From: Litchfieldella xinjiangensis
GTDB lineage: Bacteria > Pseudomonadota > Gammaproteobacteria > Pseudomonadales > Halomonadaceae
Assembly (NCBI RefSeq): GCF_000759345.1
Contig: NZ_JPZL01000001.1
Span: forward strand, 496,001-560,000
Direction of reading: 5' to 3'
DNA length: 64,000 bases
Shown: piece by piece, positions 1 to 10,012 of the stretch
How positions within the stretch are numbered: the stretch's first letter is position 1
Layout of the letters: each line of letters starts with the position of its first letter
Made by a program: the position numbers and the translations under genes
Notes under the pieces: generated by a model
The model's database searches: none
Told to the model about the DNA's origin: nothing
Seen by the model: the letters and a program-made list of their open reading frames with translations, nothing else

Positions 1-466
1 CGCGAACGTCATCGATCATGTTCACCAGCATCTTGCGCAGGTTGTCCTGCTGATTGTGCTGCGACAGGCCATGACTGGGCGCCTGGTGACTGATGGCCGC
101 CATCTGCAGGACACCGGCGATCAGGCCGGCCACCTCGTCGCCGAACAACTTGGCAATGGCGTCGATGCCGATCTGCCCCTCGCGAACCGCGCGATACAGG
201 ACGGCGGCCTCGAGCGTGGCCTGGTCGAGCCGCAATTCACTCAGGATATCGGCCATCTCGAGCCCGGTGCGGAAGCTCGAACCGTCCATCAACCAAGCCT
301 TGTGAGGACGATCGGCTTCGCGCGCCAGGCGCTCGGACAGGACACACGCCTCACGCATCCGGGTCACGTCACGTAGCGTGACGTCTTCTTGCAAACGCGA
401 CAGCCATTCGTCGATATCGATACTGCCGTCCTGCTTCAACGGCTGTTCCTCACGGACCTTAACCAT
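1..466 (-). CDS. relA: GTP pyrophosphokinase RelA, N-terminal part (cut by window edge)
   Basis: The protein starts MVKVREEQ and runs 155 codons to the window edge, so only the start of this roughly 740-residue family is present. What is visible is the region that holds the (degenerate) HD hydrolase domain in RelA: an ILSELRLDQATLEAAVLY helix followed by IAKLFGDEVAGL. RelA makes (p)ppGpp on stalled ribosomes. The ATG overlaps the rlmD stop by 8 bases and a GGGAG lies 9 bases upstream of it, so the two genes are probably co-translated. The order barA, rlmD, relA is familiar from other gammaproteobacteria, which supports the assignment. The synthetase, TGS and ACT domains lie outside the window. 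Confidence 0.93.
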   Translation of the reverse strand, partial: MVKVREEQPLKQDGSIDIDEWLSRLQEDVTLRDVTRMREACVLSERLAREADRPHKAWLMDGSSFRTGLEMADILSELRLDQATLEAAVLYRAVREGQIGIDAIAKLFGDEVAGLIAGVLQMAAISHQAPSHGLSQHNQQDNLRKMLVNMIDDVR

Positions 467-1889
467 GTGCCGGCGCTCCTCCCTGAGTATTGCGCGTGCC
501 GTGATGTACGAAGAGTAGCATCGACTCTAGATGCGCTGTCTGGGGAAACATGTCCGCCATGGCTGCACGTTCGATGCGATAGCCCGCCTGGACGAGATGT
601 GACGCATCCCGCGCGAGGGTGGCCGGATCGCATGAAACATAAAGGATACGCGGCACCGCGGCATTGGCGAGCCAATGGCAGACCCGTTCGGCGCCTTCGC
701 GAGGAGGATCGAGGATCACCACGTCGGGATGGCTGCCGGTCAGCGGGTCCCATTCATCCGGCGCGTTGAGGTTGGCCTGATGCGCCTCGACATTGTCCAG
801 CCCGTTGCGCCGGGCATTGGCCTGGAGCCGCTCGACCATGGCCGGATTGCCTTCGATTCCCGAGACACGACTGACCCGTGGCGCCAGTGCCAGGCTGAAG
901 TTCCCCACCCCCGCGAACAAGTCGAGTACGTATTCGTTGCCCACGGGCGCCAGCCAGGCCAGGGCGGTATCGACAAGGCGCTGATTGATCTCGCCGTTGA
1001 CCTGAAGGAAATCGCCCGGCGCGAATCCCAGTGAGAGCTCTTGGGCGCCTACCGTCAGGGAATATTCCAGGGAGGGCTCATCACCCAGCCATGAAAGCGC
1101 GGGGGTCTCCCGGCCCAGCATCCAGGCGACATGCACCCCCTGATCGTCGGCGAAGGCGCGCCAGCGTGCCGCATCGGCGGGGCTGTCGCGTAATTGACGC
1201 ACCACCACGACACGGCTCTGCTGGCCAATGACCAACTCCAGATGTCCCACCTGCCGCGGCGCATCGAGCCCGGCCAGGAGCTGACGCAAAGCTCCCAGCA
1301 ACGACTCGAGCGAGACGTCGATGACAGGACAATGCAGGATATCGACAAGATGATGACTATCGCGGGAGCGAAAACCAAGATGTACCTCGCCCTGGGCATC
1401 GACCTTGACCCCAAGCCGGGCACGGCGACGATAGCCCGTTCCCTCGCCAGCAAGCATCTCGGGCGCGGCGAGCAATTCCATCCCCTGGCGAGCCAGATGA
1501 TCGGTCAAAACGTCACGCTTGTGACGGCGCTGTGCATCGAGCGCCTGGTGCTGTATGTCGCACCCGCCACAAAGGCCGAAATGGTCGCAGACAGGCGCTA
1601 CACGCTGCGGCGAGGCTACAAGAATCTCGCGTGGATGGGCTTCATCGAAGCGCTTGCGTGACCGATGGACGGCGATGTCGACACGCTCTCCCGGCAGCGT
1701 ACGCTCGACGAATACGGTCTTGCCCGATGCGTCCTTGGCAACACCTCGCCCATCATGGGCCAGACGAAGGATCTCGACATCAGTGCCATCATCCGCGCCC
1801 TCGCCAGACTGCTTCGCCTGTGGGGAGGACTCGCGACGCAATCGATTCTGCGCCGTCCGGGGTGGTCGGCGCTTGCCCAGCATGGCCAT
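459..1889 (-). CDS. rlmD: 23S rRNA (uracil-1939-C5)-methyltransferase RlmD
   Basis: This is an S-adenosylmethionine-dependent enzyme of the TrmA/RlmD family that methylates U1939 of 23S rRNA. The 476-residue product has an N-terminal TRAM domain (FVERTLPGERV), the iron-sulfur cysteines in CDHFGLCGGC, the SAM-binding DLFAGVGNFSL, a DPPREGA motif and the nucleophile cysteine in YVSCDPATLARD. I start at 1889 (MAMLGKRR) because GGAGG lies 6 bases upstream. A longer reading from 1943 would run through the cysM stop. E. coli RlmD has 433 residues; the extra length is a basic N-terminal extension. It lies 1 base after cysM and overlaps relA, so cysM-rlmD-relA looks like one transcript. Confidence 0.95.
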   Translation of the reverse strand: MAMLGKRRPPRTAQNRLRRESSPQAKQSGEGADDGTDVEILRLAHDGRGVAKDASGKTVFVERTLPGERVDIAVHRSRKRFDEAHPREILVASPQRVAPVCDHFGLCGGCDIQHQALDAQRRHKRDVLTDHLARQGMELLAAPEMLAGEGTGYRRRARLGVKVDAQGEVHLGFRSRDSHHLVDILHCPVIDVSLESLLGALRQLLAGLDAPRQVGHLELVIGQQSRVVVVRQLRDSPADAARWRAFADDQGVHVAWMLGRETPALSWLGDEPSLEYSLTVGAQELSLGFAPGDFLQVNGEINQRLVDTALAWLAPVGNEYVLDLFAGVGNFSLALAPRVSRVSGIEGNPAMVERLQANARRNGLDNVEAHQANLNAPDEWDPLTGSHPDVVILDPPREGAERVCHWLANAAVPRILYVSCDPATLARDASHLVQAGYRIERAAMADMFPQTAHLESMLLFVHHGTRNTQGGAPAHG

Positions 1890-1890
1890 A

Positions 1891-2787
1891 TCAGGCCTCC
1901 GGGGCGAATAGACCGGTGGACAGGTAGCGATCCCCCCGATCACAGACGATGAATGCGATCACGGCATTCTCGACCTGCTCGGCAATGCGCAGCGCACCGG
2001 CCAGCGCGCCGCCGGAAGAAACGCCTGCCAGGATGCCCTCTTCCCGAGCCAGGCGACGCATGTACTCCTCTGCCTCGTGCTGGCCAATATCCAGGACCTG
2101 ATCGACGCGCGACGCATCGAAGATGCTGGGCAGGTATTCCTGAGGCCAGCGGCGGATTCCAGCGATACTCGCGCCGTCTTCGGGTTGCAGCCCGACGATC
2201 TGGATGGCCGGATTGCGCTCCTTGAGGTAGCGTGACACGCCCATGATGGTGCCAGTCGTACCCATGGAGCTGATGAAATGGGTAATGCGCCCGCCGGTCT
2301 GCTCCCACAGCTCAGGCCCCGTGGTGCGATAATGCGCCAGCGGATTGTCCGGGTTGGCGAACTGGTTGAGCGGCTTACCCTCGCCCTTCGCAATCATGGT
2401 ATCGGCAAGATCGCGGGCGCCCTCCATTCCCGCTTCCTTGGAAACCGGGATCAATTCGGCACCGAAGGCCGCCATGGCCTGCTTGCGCTCACTGGAGGCA
2501 TTTTCAGGCATGATCAGGATCATGCGATAGCCCTTGATCGCGGCGGCCATGGCCATGGCAATACCGGTATTGCCGGAAGTGGCCTCGATCAGCGTATCCC
2601 CGGGGCGAATCTCGCCGCGTGCCTCGGCTTCGTTGATCATCGACAATGCCGGACGATCCTTGACCGACCCTGCAGGATTGTTGCCTTCGAGTTTGGCCAG
2701 CAGCGTGTTGTTGCGCCCTGCCGACAGGCGCTTGAGACGCACCAGTGGCGTGTGGCCGACCACATCCTCGAGCGTTGGAAAATCCAT
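1891..2787 (-). CDS. cysM: Cysteine synthase B (O-acetylserine sulfhydrylase)
   Basis: This is a pyridoxal-phosphate enzyme that joins O-acetylserine with sulfide or thiosulfate to make cysteine or S-sulfocysteine. In the 298-residue protein the PLP-binding lysine is K43 in GSVKDR, the substrate loop is TSGNTG (about 70-75), and the cofactor phosphate loop is SMGTTGT. I call CysM rather than CysK because of the short length, the motif GNNPAGSVKDR and the cysM-rlmD-relA context known in pseudomonads. It starts with ATG behind AAGGAAGG and is divergent from the sensor kinase gene. Confidence 0.94.
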   Translation of the reverse strand: MDFPTLEDVVGHTPLVRLKRLSAGRNNTLLAKLEGNNPAGSVKDRPALSMINEAEARGEIRPGDTLIEATSGNTGIAMAMAAAIKGYRMILIMPENASSERKQAMAAFGAELIPVSKEAGMEGARDLADTMIAKGEGKPLNQFANPDNPLAHYRTTGPELWEQTGGRITHFISSMGTTGTIMGVSRYLKERNPAIQIVGLQPEDGASIAGIRRWPQEYLPSIFDASRVDQVLDIGQHEAEEYMRRLAREEGILAGVSSGGALAGALRIAEQVENAVIAFIVCDRGDRYLSTGLFAPEA

Positions 2788-2817
2788 CTAACCTTCCTTC
2801 TGGAATAGCCTTTATTC

Positions 2818-2823
2818 ATTATA
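2818..2823 (-). promoter_or_regulatory. -10 box of the cysM promoter
   Basis: On the minus strand there is a perfect TATAAT 31 bases upstream of the cysM ATG, which predicts a leader of about 24 nt. The spacer carries a small CCCC/GGGG inverted repeat. No good -35 hexamer is visible at 16-18 bases, so an activator or an extended contact may be needed. Confidence 0.45.
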
Positions 2824-2903
2824 TCCCCGCCAAGGGGCAGGTGACAGGTATTGCCCATGACTGTGGCATACTGCACCCACGATTAGATATGACGGATGTT
2901 CCC

Positions 2904-5648
2904 ATGGCGATGCGCACGCGCCTGCTGCTCATGCTGCTGAGCGCCCCTCTACTGGTAATGATGCTGCTGTTCTTCCTGTCCATCCGGCAGGATGCGCAGG
3001 TGAGGGAAAACGCATTGGCCTCGCGTATGGTCACCGCTGCGGAACTGGTGGCACCTGCATTGTCGGATGCCCTGTCACGGCAGGCCACGCCCGCAGTAGA
3101 GAGGTCGGTACAACAGCTCCTCGATATCAATGAAGTGCGCGGACTTCGCCTGCAGGACAACCGGGGTGAGGTCCTGTTGTCGCGCGGCCAACGTCTGGGT
3201 AATGTCGCCCTGCCCCCCACATCGGCCTCACAGGTGGTTAAATCCAGTGATCATTGGCAGGTCCAGGTGCCTCTCCCTACCTCGGCCTACGATTCGTCCC
3301 TGCCACGCTGGTTGATCGTCAGTGTCGATACCGCCTCGTTGACCCTGGGAACCTACCAGCGCCTGATCGTGGCCGCCCTCATCGGCCTGGTGTTGGGCAT
3401 GGTCCTGTTCCTGATGGCCTACCAACTGAGCCGGCACCTGGTCCGCCCATTCCATGAGGCCAATCAGACGCTGCAGCGCCTGGCCAAGGGTGACTACCAC
3501 CACCGCATGACGCCCCAGGCACCCAGGGAGGCAGACAGATTGGCCTCGGGAATCAATACCCTGGCAGAGCACATGCAGCACGCCCAGGAGGATATGCATC
3601 GGCACATCGAGCAGACGACCCAGGACCTTCAGGAGTCGATGGAGACCATCGAGATCAAGAACATCGAGCTCGACCTGGCTCACCGCCGCGCCCTGGAAGC
3701 CAACCGCATCAAGACCGAATTCCTGGCCAACATGAGCCATGAAATACGCACCCCGCTCAACGGGATCATCGGCTTCTGCCAATTGCTGTCGCGCTCGCGA
3801 CTGGATAATCGTCAACAGGAATGGCTCGAGCACGTGCACAAGGCGTCCGACAGCCTGTTGTCCTTGATCAATGACATACTCGACTTTTCCAAGATCGAGG
3901 CGGGCAAGATGGAATTGGAAGCCCTCGATCTCGACATTCTGGACCTGGTGGATGAAGTGCTGGGACTCCAGGCGCCCGAGGCTCACCAGAAACGGCTCCA
4001 ATTGCTCGGATTGGTGTACGACGACGTACCCGCCAACCTGCAAGGCGATCCCCTGCGTATCAAGCAGGTACTGACCAACCTGGTACACAACGCCATCAAG
4101 TTCACCGAGCACGGCGAGGTCATCGTGCGGGTCATGGTCGAGGAGTACCAGACATCGCAGGTCATCCTCAAGGTGAGCGTCAGCGATACCGGCATCGGCC
4201 TCGATCCCGAAAGTCGTGAGCGGCTTTTCAAGGCCTTCAGCCAAGCCAGTATCAGTGATTCGCGGCAATATGGCGGTACCGGGCTGGGCCTTCTGATCTG
4301 CCGACAGTTGGTCGAACAGATGGGCGGCACCATCGACGTGGACAGCCAGCTGGGAAAGGGCACGACCTTTGCTTTCACGCTTCCCCTACGCGCGAGGAGC
4401 TTCGAAGAACGCAAACCCGAACTCTCGCTGCAAGGGGCACCGATCGCGCTTTACGAAACCCATGCGCCGACCTGCCATGCACTTGAGCATTTGCTCGAGT
4501 GCTGGGGTGCAACGGTGTTGCAGCTCGACACACCGGCGGCCAATCCAGAGCAGACGCCTGCCCTGCTACTCGCCGGCTTGCAGAATGATGAACTGGACGG
4601 CGAAGCCTTGAAGAACTGGCAAGCCTGTCTGGATGGTATCGACTGCCCCGCGGTACTGCTGGTCAATGCCAATTCGCTTGAATTGCCCAACTTACGCCTG
4701 CCCCAGGGGGGAGAAATCCTGACACGGCCCCTTTCGCGGGCTGCACTTGCCGCAACGATAAAGCGTCTTCTGGTGCCGCATGAGGCCGCGGAGGTGCGCC
4801 ATTCCAACGCCCCTTCGCGTTCGTTGCGGATCATGGTGGTCGATGACACGGTCTCCAACCGCTTGCTGGTCAAGGAGCTGCTGACCGATCTGGGACTCGA
4901 GCCGCTACTCGCTGCCAGTGGTGAAGAAGCCTTGGCGGTGGCCCAGAGCGAGCCCGTCGACCTGGTGCTCATGGATATCCGCTTGCCTGGGATCGACGGT
5001 GTCGCCACGGCCCATGCCCTGCGGCGTCTGGGGGGGAGCTGGCGCCACTGTCCAATCATTGCCGTGACGGCCCATGCCCTGGAAGAAGAGCGCAAGCGAC
5101 TGCTGCAGCAGGGGATGCACGATGTGTTGATCAAGCCGATCGATGGGCATGCGCTCGCCCGGTTGCTGAGCCAGCATCTCAATCAGCCGCTGCAACTGCC
5201 AATCCATACGCTTGATACCCTGCCTGACGTTCCGGAAGCGAGCCTGGAAAGTGAGCTACCGATCGTCGACATGGGTTTGGGCATCAGTCTCGCTGGAGGG
5301 CATGTAAAACTGGCCGAAGACACCCTGGATCGCCTGCTCGAGAGCCTGGACCAAAGCGAAGCCGATCTACGCGACGCCTGGGAAACACAGGATACCGAGC
5401 GATTCCTGGATATCGTTCATGGACTCAATGGGGCCTGCCGCTATTGCGGCGTTCCCCAACTGGCGCTGGTTGCAGAAACCCTGGAAACTCGCCTCCGGAC
5501 GCGCGGTCTACCCCAGGTGGGGCCACTGCTTGGCGAACTTTTCGATGCCATGGATCGCCTACGCACCTGGCAGTCAGTGTGTCCGGCTCACGCCTCGAGC
5601 ACCACGAATGCGCAAGCGAATTCCTCTTCATCACTCAATGACAAGTGA
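2904..5648 (+). CDS. barA: Hybrid sensor histidine kinase, GacS/BarA type
   Basis: This is an inner-membrane phosphorelay kinase that controls GacA/UvrY and the CsrA/RsmA small RNA pathway. The 914-residue product matches GacS/BarA (about 917) and has the full domain order. There are two N-terminal membrane segments flanking a periplasmic sensor (to about 165) and a HAMP linker, then HisKA with H279 in [11 protein letters not shown]. An HATPase domain with DTGIGL and GTGLGL follows, then a receiver with D691 in LMDIRLPG and a C-terminal HPt with H839 in [10 protein letters not shown]. The start is uncertain: ATG at 2904 has a weak GGA upstream, and 2889 and 2910 are alternatives. The gene end overlaps the end of acpS on the other strand by 61 bases. 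Confidence 0.93.
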   Translation: MAMRTRLLLMLLSAPLLVMMLLFFLSIRQDAQVRENALASRMVTAAELVAPALSDALSRQATPAVERSVQQLLDINEVRGLRLQDNRGEVLLSRGQRLGNVALPPTSASQVVKSSDHWQVQVPLPTSAYDSSLPRWLIVSVDTASLTLGTYQRLIVAALIGLVLGMVLFLMAYQLSRHLVRPFHEANQTLQRLAKGDYHHRMTPQAPREADRLASGINTLAEHMQHAQEDMHRHIEQTTQDLQESMETIEIKNIELDLAHRRALEANRIKTEFLANMSHEIRTPLNGIIGFCQLLSRSRLDNRQQEWLEHVHKASDSLLSLINDILDFSKIEAGKMELEALDLDILDLVDEVLGLQAPEAHQKRLQLLGLVYDDVPANLQGDPLRIKQVLTNLVHNAIKFTEHGEVIVRVMVEEYQTSQVILKVSVSDTGIGLDPESRERLFKAFSQASISDSRQYGGTGLGLLICRQLVEQMGGTIDVDSQLGKGTTFAFTLPLRARSFEERKPELSLQGAPIALYETHAPTCHALEHLLECWGATVLQLDTPAANPEQTPALLLAGLQNDELDGEALKNWQACLDGIDCPAVLLVNANSLELPNLRLPQGGEILTRPLSRAALAATIKRLLVPHEAAEVRHSNAPSRSLRIMVVDDTVSNRLLVKELLTDLGLEPLLAASGEEALAVAQSEPVDLVLMDIRLPGIDGVATAHALRRLGGSWRHCPIIAVTAHALEEERKRLLQQGMHDVLIKPIDGHALARLLSQHLNQPLQLPIHTLDTLPDVPEASLESELPIVDMGLGISLAGGHVKLAEDTLDRLLESLDQSEADLRDAWETQDTERFLDIVHGLNGACRYCGVPQLALVAETLETRLRTRGLPQVGPLLGELFDAMDRLRTWQSVCPAHASSTTNAQANSSSSLNDK

Positions 5649-5965
5649 ACCCGGGCCACACCGGCACGCTGGGCCAGTCGATCCGCCTCTCCGGTTAGCA
5701 TCAAGGAAGGACGCCCGAGGGTATCGTTGCTGACCTGGATATCGGTCCAGCGCATGCCTTGGCGAAGCCCCAACCCCAACGCCTTGACGAACGCTTCCTT
5801 GGCCGCAAAACGCTTGGCTAGAAAGGCGGAAGGCGCTGGATGCTCCATGAAGCGGGCATACTCAATCTCGCCCAGGATACGGCGCGGGAAGCGATCGCCA
5901 TGGCGAGCCATGGCATCGGCAAAGCGCGCCACTCGCGCGAGATCGGTACCAATGCCCACGATCAC
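5588..5965 (-). CDS. acpS: Holo-[acyl-carrier-protein] synthase AcpS
   Basis: The enzyme transfers 4'-phosphopantetheine from CoA to the serine of ACP. The sequence shows [15 protein letters not shown] at the N-terminus, with the metal-binding aspartate in GTD, and the second signature [17 protein letters not shown]. At 125 residues it matches E. coli AcpS (126). I start at GTG 5965 because AGGAGG lies 9 bases upstream and the GTGA overlaps the pdxJ stop. A TTG at 5971 would be too close to that site. The last 61 bases are antisense to the end of barA. Its substrate ACP is encoded at 40.6 kb. Confidence 0.95.
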   Translation of the reverse strand: MIVGIGTDLARVARFADAMARHGDRFPRRILGEIEYARFMEHPAPSAFLAKRFAAKEAFVKALGLGLRQGMRWTDIQVSNDTLGRPSLMLTGEADRLAQRAGVARVHLSLSDEEEFACAFVVLEA

Positions 5966-6768
5966 GAACAACAGCCTCCTGGGGCGTCATGGTCGTGCTC
6001 ATGATCATGCGACTCAAGGGCGGCAACGAAACCCGCCTCCTGACCGGCGATGATCAACCGCTTCATCTCGGCCACGGCCTCCTTTAAGCCGACGAATAGC
6101 GCCCTGGCGATAATGGCATGACCTATATTGAGTTCATGCAGCCCCGGAATCGCAGCGATCGCCTCGACATTGTGGTAGTTGAGCCCATGGCCGGCATTGA
6201 CGGTCAGCCCCAATTCGCCGGCCAGCTCTGCCGCCGCCGCAATCCGGCTGTACTCGATGTCCGCCGCCTTGCCGTTAGCCTCGGCGTACGCACCGGTATG
6301 CAGCTCCACCACGGGGGCCCCCGCCGCCTGAGCGGCACGGATCTGATCGGGGTCGGGGTCGATGAACAACGAGACCTCGCAGCCCGCCTCAGCCAGGCGT
6401 CGACAGGCCGCTTCGATAGCCTCTCGTTGACCGACCACATCCAAGCCGCCTTCCGTCGTCAGTTCCTCGCGTTTCTCTGGAACCAGGCAGACATGAGCCG
6501 GACGCAGCGATTCGGCTAGCGCAAGCATCTCCTCGGTAATCGCCATTTCCAGATTCATGCGGGTCGCCAGTACCTCGTCGAGGATTCGCACGTCCCGGTC
6601 CTGGATATGACGGCGATCTTCCCGCAGATGGACGGTGATGCCATCCGCTCCCGCCTCTTCGGCAAGCAGCGCCGCCTGGACGGGGTCCGGATAGCGCGTG
6701 CTGCGTGCCTGGCGCAGCGTAGCCACGTGATCGATATTTACACCGAGCAGAATCCGGGGGGGATGCAT
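5962..6768 (-). CDS. pdxJ: Pyridoxine 5'-phosphate synthase PdxJ
   Basis: This enzyme condenses 1-deoxyxylulose-5-phosphate with 3-amino-2-oxopropyl phosphate to form pyridoxine phosphate, the last ring-closing step of vitamin B6 synthesis. Visible signatures are [24 protein letters not shown] (active-site H47), [13 protein letters not shown] and [10 protein letters not shown]. The core ends near residue 235 as usual. After that a tail follows with HDHEHDHD at 254-261 and a terminal GGCCS, which I do not know from the family. ATG start with GGAGAG upstream. The stop forms GTGA with the acpS start, so the two are translationally coupled. Confidence 0.96.
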   Translation of the reverse strand: MHPPRILLGVNIDHVATLRQARSTRYPDPVQAALLAEEAGADGITVHLREDRRHIQDRDVRILDEVLATRMNLEMAITEEMLALAESLRPAHVCLVPEKREELTTEGGLDVVGQREAIEAACRRLAEAGCEVSLFIDPDPDQIRAAQAAGAPVVELHTGAYAEANGKAADIEYSRIAAAAELAGELGLTVNAGHGLNYHNVEAIAAIPGLHELNIGHAIIARALFVGLKEAVAEMKRLIIAGQEAGFVAALESHDHEHDHDAPGGCCS

Positions 6769-6810
6769 TCGATTCTCTCCCTGTAGGAAATGGAAATTGA
6801 GAGGGGCACA

Positions 6811-7521
6811 CTATTCCTTACTACGCCGGCGGGCGGCAAGCCGTTGCATCAATTCCCGCGAACGCAGCGGTTTTCCACCAAGCAGTGGCGCCAATGCTGC
6901 ACGGGCGATCCCCTTGGCCGGGCCCGCCAGACCTGGAGCCCCCCAGTCCCCCTGGGCCAGCAAGCGCAAGGTTCGCCCATCGATACTGCCGGAGGTCGGC
7001 GAGGCTTGTGCTTCGAAACTACGCAGCTCGGCACGATAGACATAGTGGCGCTGAGGATCCAGCGAAACGCCCTGGGTATCGGTGAATCGCGGTTCGGCAT
7101 CGAGCGCTTCGAGTACTGCATATTCCAGCTGCCTCAATGCAGGCGCCCTGGCGTCGGGGCGCGGCAAGGCATTGAGTAGCGCACCGTAATAGGCAAAGAC
7201 ATCGCGTACCGGGAATTGCAGGGGAAGCGCTCGTGTGAGTAGCTCATTGGCATAGAAGCCACACAACAGCCCCTCGCCCACCAACATGGCAGCGCTGCCA
7301 TGCATCTCCATCAGTCGTAGCCGTTTGAGATCACCCTCGCCCGTCCACGTGACATGTAGTGGTGCGAAGGGTTGCAAGCGAGAGCGCGAGCGGCTGCTGG
7401 GGCGTTGTACTCCCTGGGCCACCGCCCTGATCCGCCCCAGCTCCAGGGTCAACAGCTCAACCAGAGCGCTGGTTTCGCGGTAGGGTTGCTTGTGTAGCAG
7501 AAAGGCCGGTTGAGGCTGCAT
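6811..7521 (-). CDS. recO: DNA repair protein RecO
   Basis: RecO loads RecA onto SSB-coated single-stranded DNA with RecR in gap repair. The 236-residue protein has the OB-fold N-terminus (PAFLLHKQPYRETSALVELLT, GRIRAVAQGV) and the helical domain with LLCGFYANELLTRALP. The zinc-finger cysteines found in some RecO proteins are absent, as in E. coli. It follows era by 3 bases and precedes pdxJ by 42 bases, the same order as in other gammaproteobacteria. Confidence 0.94.
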   Translation of the reverse strand: MQPQPAFLLHKQPYRETSALVELLTLELGRIRAVAQGVQRPSSRSRSRLQPFAPLHVTWTGEGDLKRLRLMEMHGSAAMLVGEGLLCGFYANELLTRALPLQFPVRDVFAYYGALLNALPRPDARAPALRQLEYAVLEALDAEPRFTDTQGVSLDPQRHYVYRAELRSFEAQASPTSGSIDGRTLRLLAQGDWGAPGLAGPAKGIARAALAPLLGGKPLRSRELMQRLAARRRSKE

Positions 7522-7524
7522 ACG

Positions 7525-8424
7525 TCAGTCGAGGTCATAACCCAAGCTTTTCAAAGCCCGATCATCATCCGACCAGCCCCGCTTGACCTTGACCCACAGG
7601 TTGAGCATCACCTTCGCCCCAAGAGCACTTTCCATCTCCAGGCGGGCTTCACGGCCGATCTTCTTGATGCGGTCGCCATTCTCGCCGATCAATATCTTCT
7701 TCTGCCCCGGACGCTCGACGAGCATCAGCGCACTGATATGGATGACCCGCCCCTCGTCACGGAACTCCTCGATTTCCACCGTCATCTGGTAGGGCAGTTC
7801 GTCGCCCAGTTGGCGCATGACCTTTTCGCGTACCAATTCCGCGGCCAGGAAGCGCTGACTCTTGTTGGTCACCTGGTCTTCAGGGAAGAAGTGGATGCTC
7901 TCGGGCAGGTGCTTGGCCACTTCCTCTTCAAGCGCGTCCACATTGGTTCCGTGCTTGGCCGAGAGCGGAAGGATAGCTGCAAAATCACGCTTGGCGCCGA
8001 CCTCTTCCAGCCAGGGCAGCAAGGCGGCCTTGTCCTCGAGCCAGTCGACCTTATTGATGGCCAGCACGACGGGCGCCTTCACGTGTGTCAGCTTGTCGAG
8101 AACGGCCTGGTCCTCGGCGGTCCAGCGTGTACGATCAATGATCAAGACAACGCAATTTACATCCCGCAAGGCATGCGTTGCCGCCTGGTTCATGAAGCGG
8201 TTGATGGCCTTGTTGCGATCTTTCGACATGATGTGCATGCCCGGGGTATCGACGTAGATGAACTGGTCGTCCCCTTCGGTCTTGATGCCCATGACCTGGT
8301 GACGTGTGGTCTGGGGGCGGCGCGACGTGATCGAGATCTTCTGACCCAGGATGCGGTTCATCAGGGTCGACTTGCCGACGTTGGGCCGCCCGATGATGGC
8401 GACGAAACCACAGCGTTGCGTCAT
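7525..8424 (-). CDS. era: GTPase Era, 30S ribosome assembly factor
   Basis: Era binds the 3' end of 16S rRNA and helps 30S maturation. The 299-residue protein has G1 GRPNVGKS near residue 13, G3 DTPGMH, G4 NKVD, and a C-terminal KH domain with the [16 protein letters not shown] loop. The ATG overlaps the rnc stop as ATGA, which fits joint production with RNase III, the enzyme that makes the rRNA ends Era inspects. Confidence 0.97.
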   Translation of the reverse strand: MTQRCGFVAIIGRPNVGKSTLMNRILGQKISITSRRPQTTRHQVMGIKTEGDDQFIYVDTPGMHIMSKDRNKAINRFMNQAATHALRDVNCVVLIIDRTRWTAEDQAVLDKLTHVKAPVVLAINKVDWLEDKAALLPWLEEVGAKRDFAAILPLSAKHGTNVDALEEEVAKHLPESIHFFPEDQVTNKSQRFLAAELVREKVMRQLGDELPYQMTVEIEEFRDEGRVIHISALMLVERPGQKKILIGENGDRIKKIGREARLEMESALGAKVMLNLWVKVKRGWSDDDRALKSLGYDLD

Positions 8425-9110
8425 GGGCGAGCTCCCTTGGTTTCAAGCAATTCGAGGGCCTTGGCTGCTGCCTGTTGCTCGGCATGGCGCCGACTCGGGC
8501 CGACGCCCAGGGTATGTTGACTGAGCATTTCGATATGGCACTCGATTGTAAAGGTCTGTGCGTGAGCTTCACCTTCCACCGATACCACATCGTAGCGGGG
8601 CAAGGGAGACTGACGCGATTGAAGGAATTCCTGGAGCCGGGTCTTGGGGTCCTTCTGGGTATCCTGAAGGTCGATGGATTCGAGCCGCTCGGCATACCAT
8701 GAGAGGACACGTACCTTGGCTACCTCCATACCGGCATCCAGATAGATCGCCCCGATGACTGCCTCGACGGCATCGGCCAGGATCGAATCACGCCGGTGCC
8801 CACCGCTCTTCATTTCACCCGAGCCGAGGCGCAGGCATTGGCCCAGCTCGAACTCACGCGCCAGTTCGGCCAAGGTCTGGCCCTTGACCAGGCGCGCACG
8901 CAGCCGGGAAAGCTGACCTTCACGAGCTGCAGGGAAACGGCGATAGAGCGCCTCGGCAATGACGAAATTGACGATGGAGTCGCCCAGGAACTCAAGTCGC
9001 TCGTTGTTCTGACCACCATAGCTGCGGTGGGTCATGGCCAATTCCAGCAGACCGATATCGGCGAACTCATGGCCGACTCGACGACTGAAGGCATTCAAGG
9101 GATTGCTCAC
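8421..9110 (-). CDS. rnc: Ribonuclease III
   Basis: This double-strand-specific endoribonuclease processes rRNA precursors and regulatory RNAs. The 229-residue product shows the catalytic signature [17 protein letters not shown], a second acidic cluster in [13 protein letters not shown], and a C-terminal dsRNA-binding domain ending in [12 protein letters not shown]. The start is GTG, with AGGAG 5 bases upstream. In Pseudomonas a DUF4845 gene lies between lepB and rnc; here only 81 bases separate them. Confidence 0.96.
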   Translation of the reverse strand: MSNPLNAFSRRVGHEFADIGLLELAMTHRSYGGQNNERLEFLGDSIVNFVIAEALYRRFPAAREGQLSRLRARLVKGQTLAELAREFELGQCLRLGSGEMKSGGHRRDSILADAVEAVIGAIYLDAGMEVAKVRVLSWYAERLESIDLQDTQKDPKTRLQEFLQSRQSPLPRYDVVSVEGEAHAQTFTIECHIEMLSQHTLGVGPSRRHAEQQAAAKALELLETKGARP

Positions 9111-9191
9111 GAAACTCCTGCGCTATTGCGTGTTGCGAACGATGCTGCGCACCAGGACGAAACGTGCCTCATCGCCCTGGTACGGAGGGGT

Positions 9192-9995
9192 TCATTGTAT
9201 TTGCCGAATCGAGGTGAAGCTGGGCAGCCCGCCATCCCAGTGCATCCACACGGCGAAGGCCTTGCCGACGATATTTTCCTCCGGTACGAAGCCCCAGTAA
9301 CGGCTGTCGTTGGAGTGATCCCGATTATCGCCCATGGTGAAATAATGGCCTTCAGGGACTTCCAACTCACGCAGCTGAGGGCCAGGATCGCGAGGATTAT
9401 TGTAGATCTGATGGCTGAACTCGCCCAATTGCTCCTCGAGAAGCCACTCACTAGGCGCTTCCAAGGGCCCCTCCGCAAGGAGTGATTTGGGGACGGCCTC
9501 GCCATTGACGTAAAGTTGCTTACCCTCGTAACGGATCCGATCACCGGGCAGCCCCACCACTCGCTTGATGAAGTTGACCGAGGGCTCCTGCGGGAAGCGA
9601 AACACCATGACATCGCCCCGTTCTGGCTCTCCCACCTCGACGAAACGGGTGTTGACCACCGGCAGCCGCAATCCGTAGGTGAATTTGTTGACCAGGATGA
9701 AATCACCTACCTCGAGCGTGGGTCGCATCGACCCTGAGGGAATCTGGAAGGGCTCGACCAGAAAGCTGCGCAGCAGCAGCACGACCAGCAAGACCGGGAA
9801 AAAAGATCGTGCGTAATCCACATACCAAGGTTCCCGAGCCCCCGCTTGGCGGGCCGTACCTTCGGGCCGTTCGCCGGTGTGCGCCTCCCCGCCTGCCCCG
9901 TGCGCCCGCCTTGCCTTGCCCAGCCAAACGGCATCGAGCAGCCATATCAGTCCCGTGACGGCCACGGCCACCACCAGCAACAGCGAAAAATCCAT
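9192..9995 (-). CDS. lepB: Signal peptidase I
   Basis: This membrane-anchored serine/lysine endopeptidase removes Sec and Tat signal peptides. The 267-residue protein has two N-terminal membrane segments (about 4-24 and 64-80) separated by a Gly/Ala/Arg-rich cytoplasmic loop. The catalytic S89 lies in PSGSM and the general base K144 in NFIKRVVGLPGD, with GDNRDHSNDSRYWG further on. It sits 17 bases after lepA, the usual partner upstream. Confidence 0.96.
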   Translation of the reverse strand: MDFSLLLVVAVAVTGLIWLLDAVWLGKARRAHGAGGEAHTGERPEGTARQAGAREPWYVDYARSFFPVLLVVLLLRSFLVEPFQIPSGSMRPTLEVGDFILVNKFTYGLRLPVVNTRFVEVGEPERGDVMVFRFPQEPSVNFIKRVVGLPGDRIRYEGKQLYVNGEAVPKSLLAEGPLEAPSEWLLEEQLGEFSHQIYNNPRDPGPQLRELEVPEGHYFTMGDNRDHSNDSRYWGFVPEENIVGKAFAVWMHWDGGLPSFTSIRQIQ

Positions 9996-10012
9996 CGAAG
10001 TCCTCGTCCCGA

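Noticed and set aside
3228-4268. A 346-codon minus-strand open frame inside the hybrid kinase
   Set aside because: The kinase motifs on the plus strand explain the DNA; the reverse frame is a shadow.
7510-8520. A 336-codon plus-strand open frame opposite era
   Set aside because: It is antisense to a fully conserved GTPase, with no ribosome site or recognisable motif.
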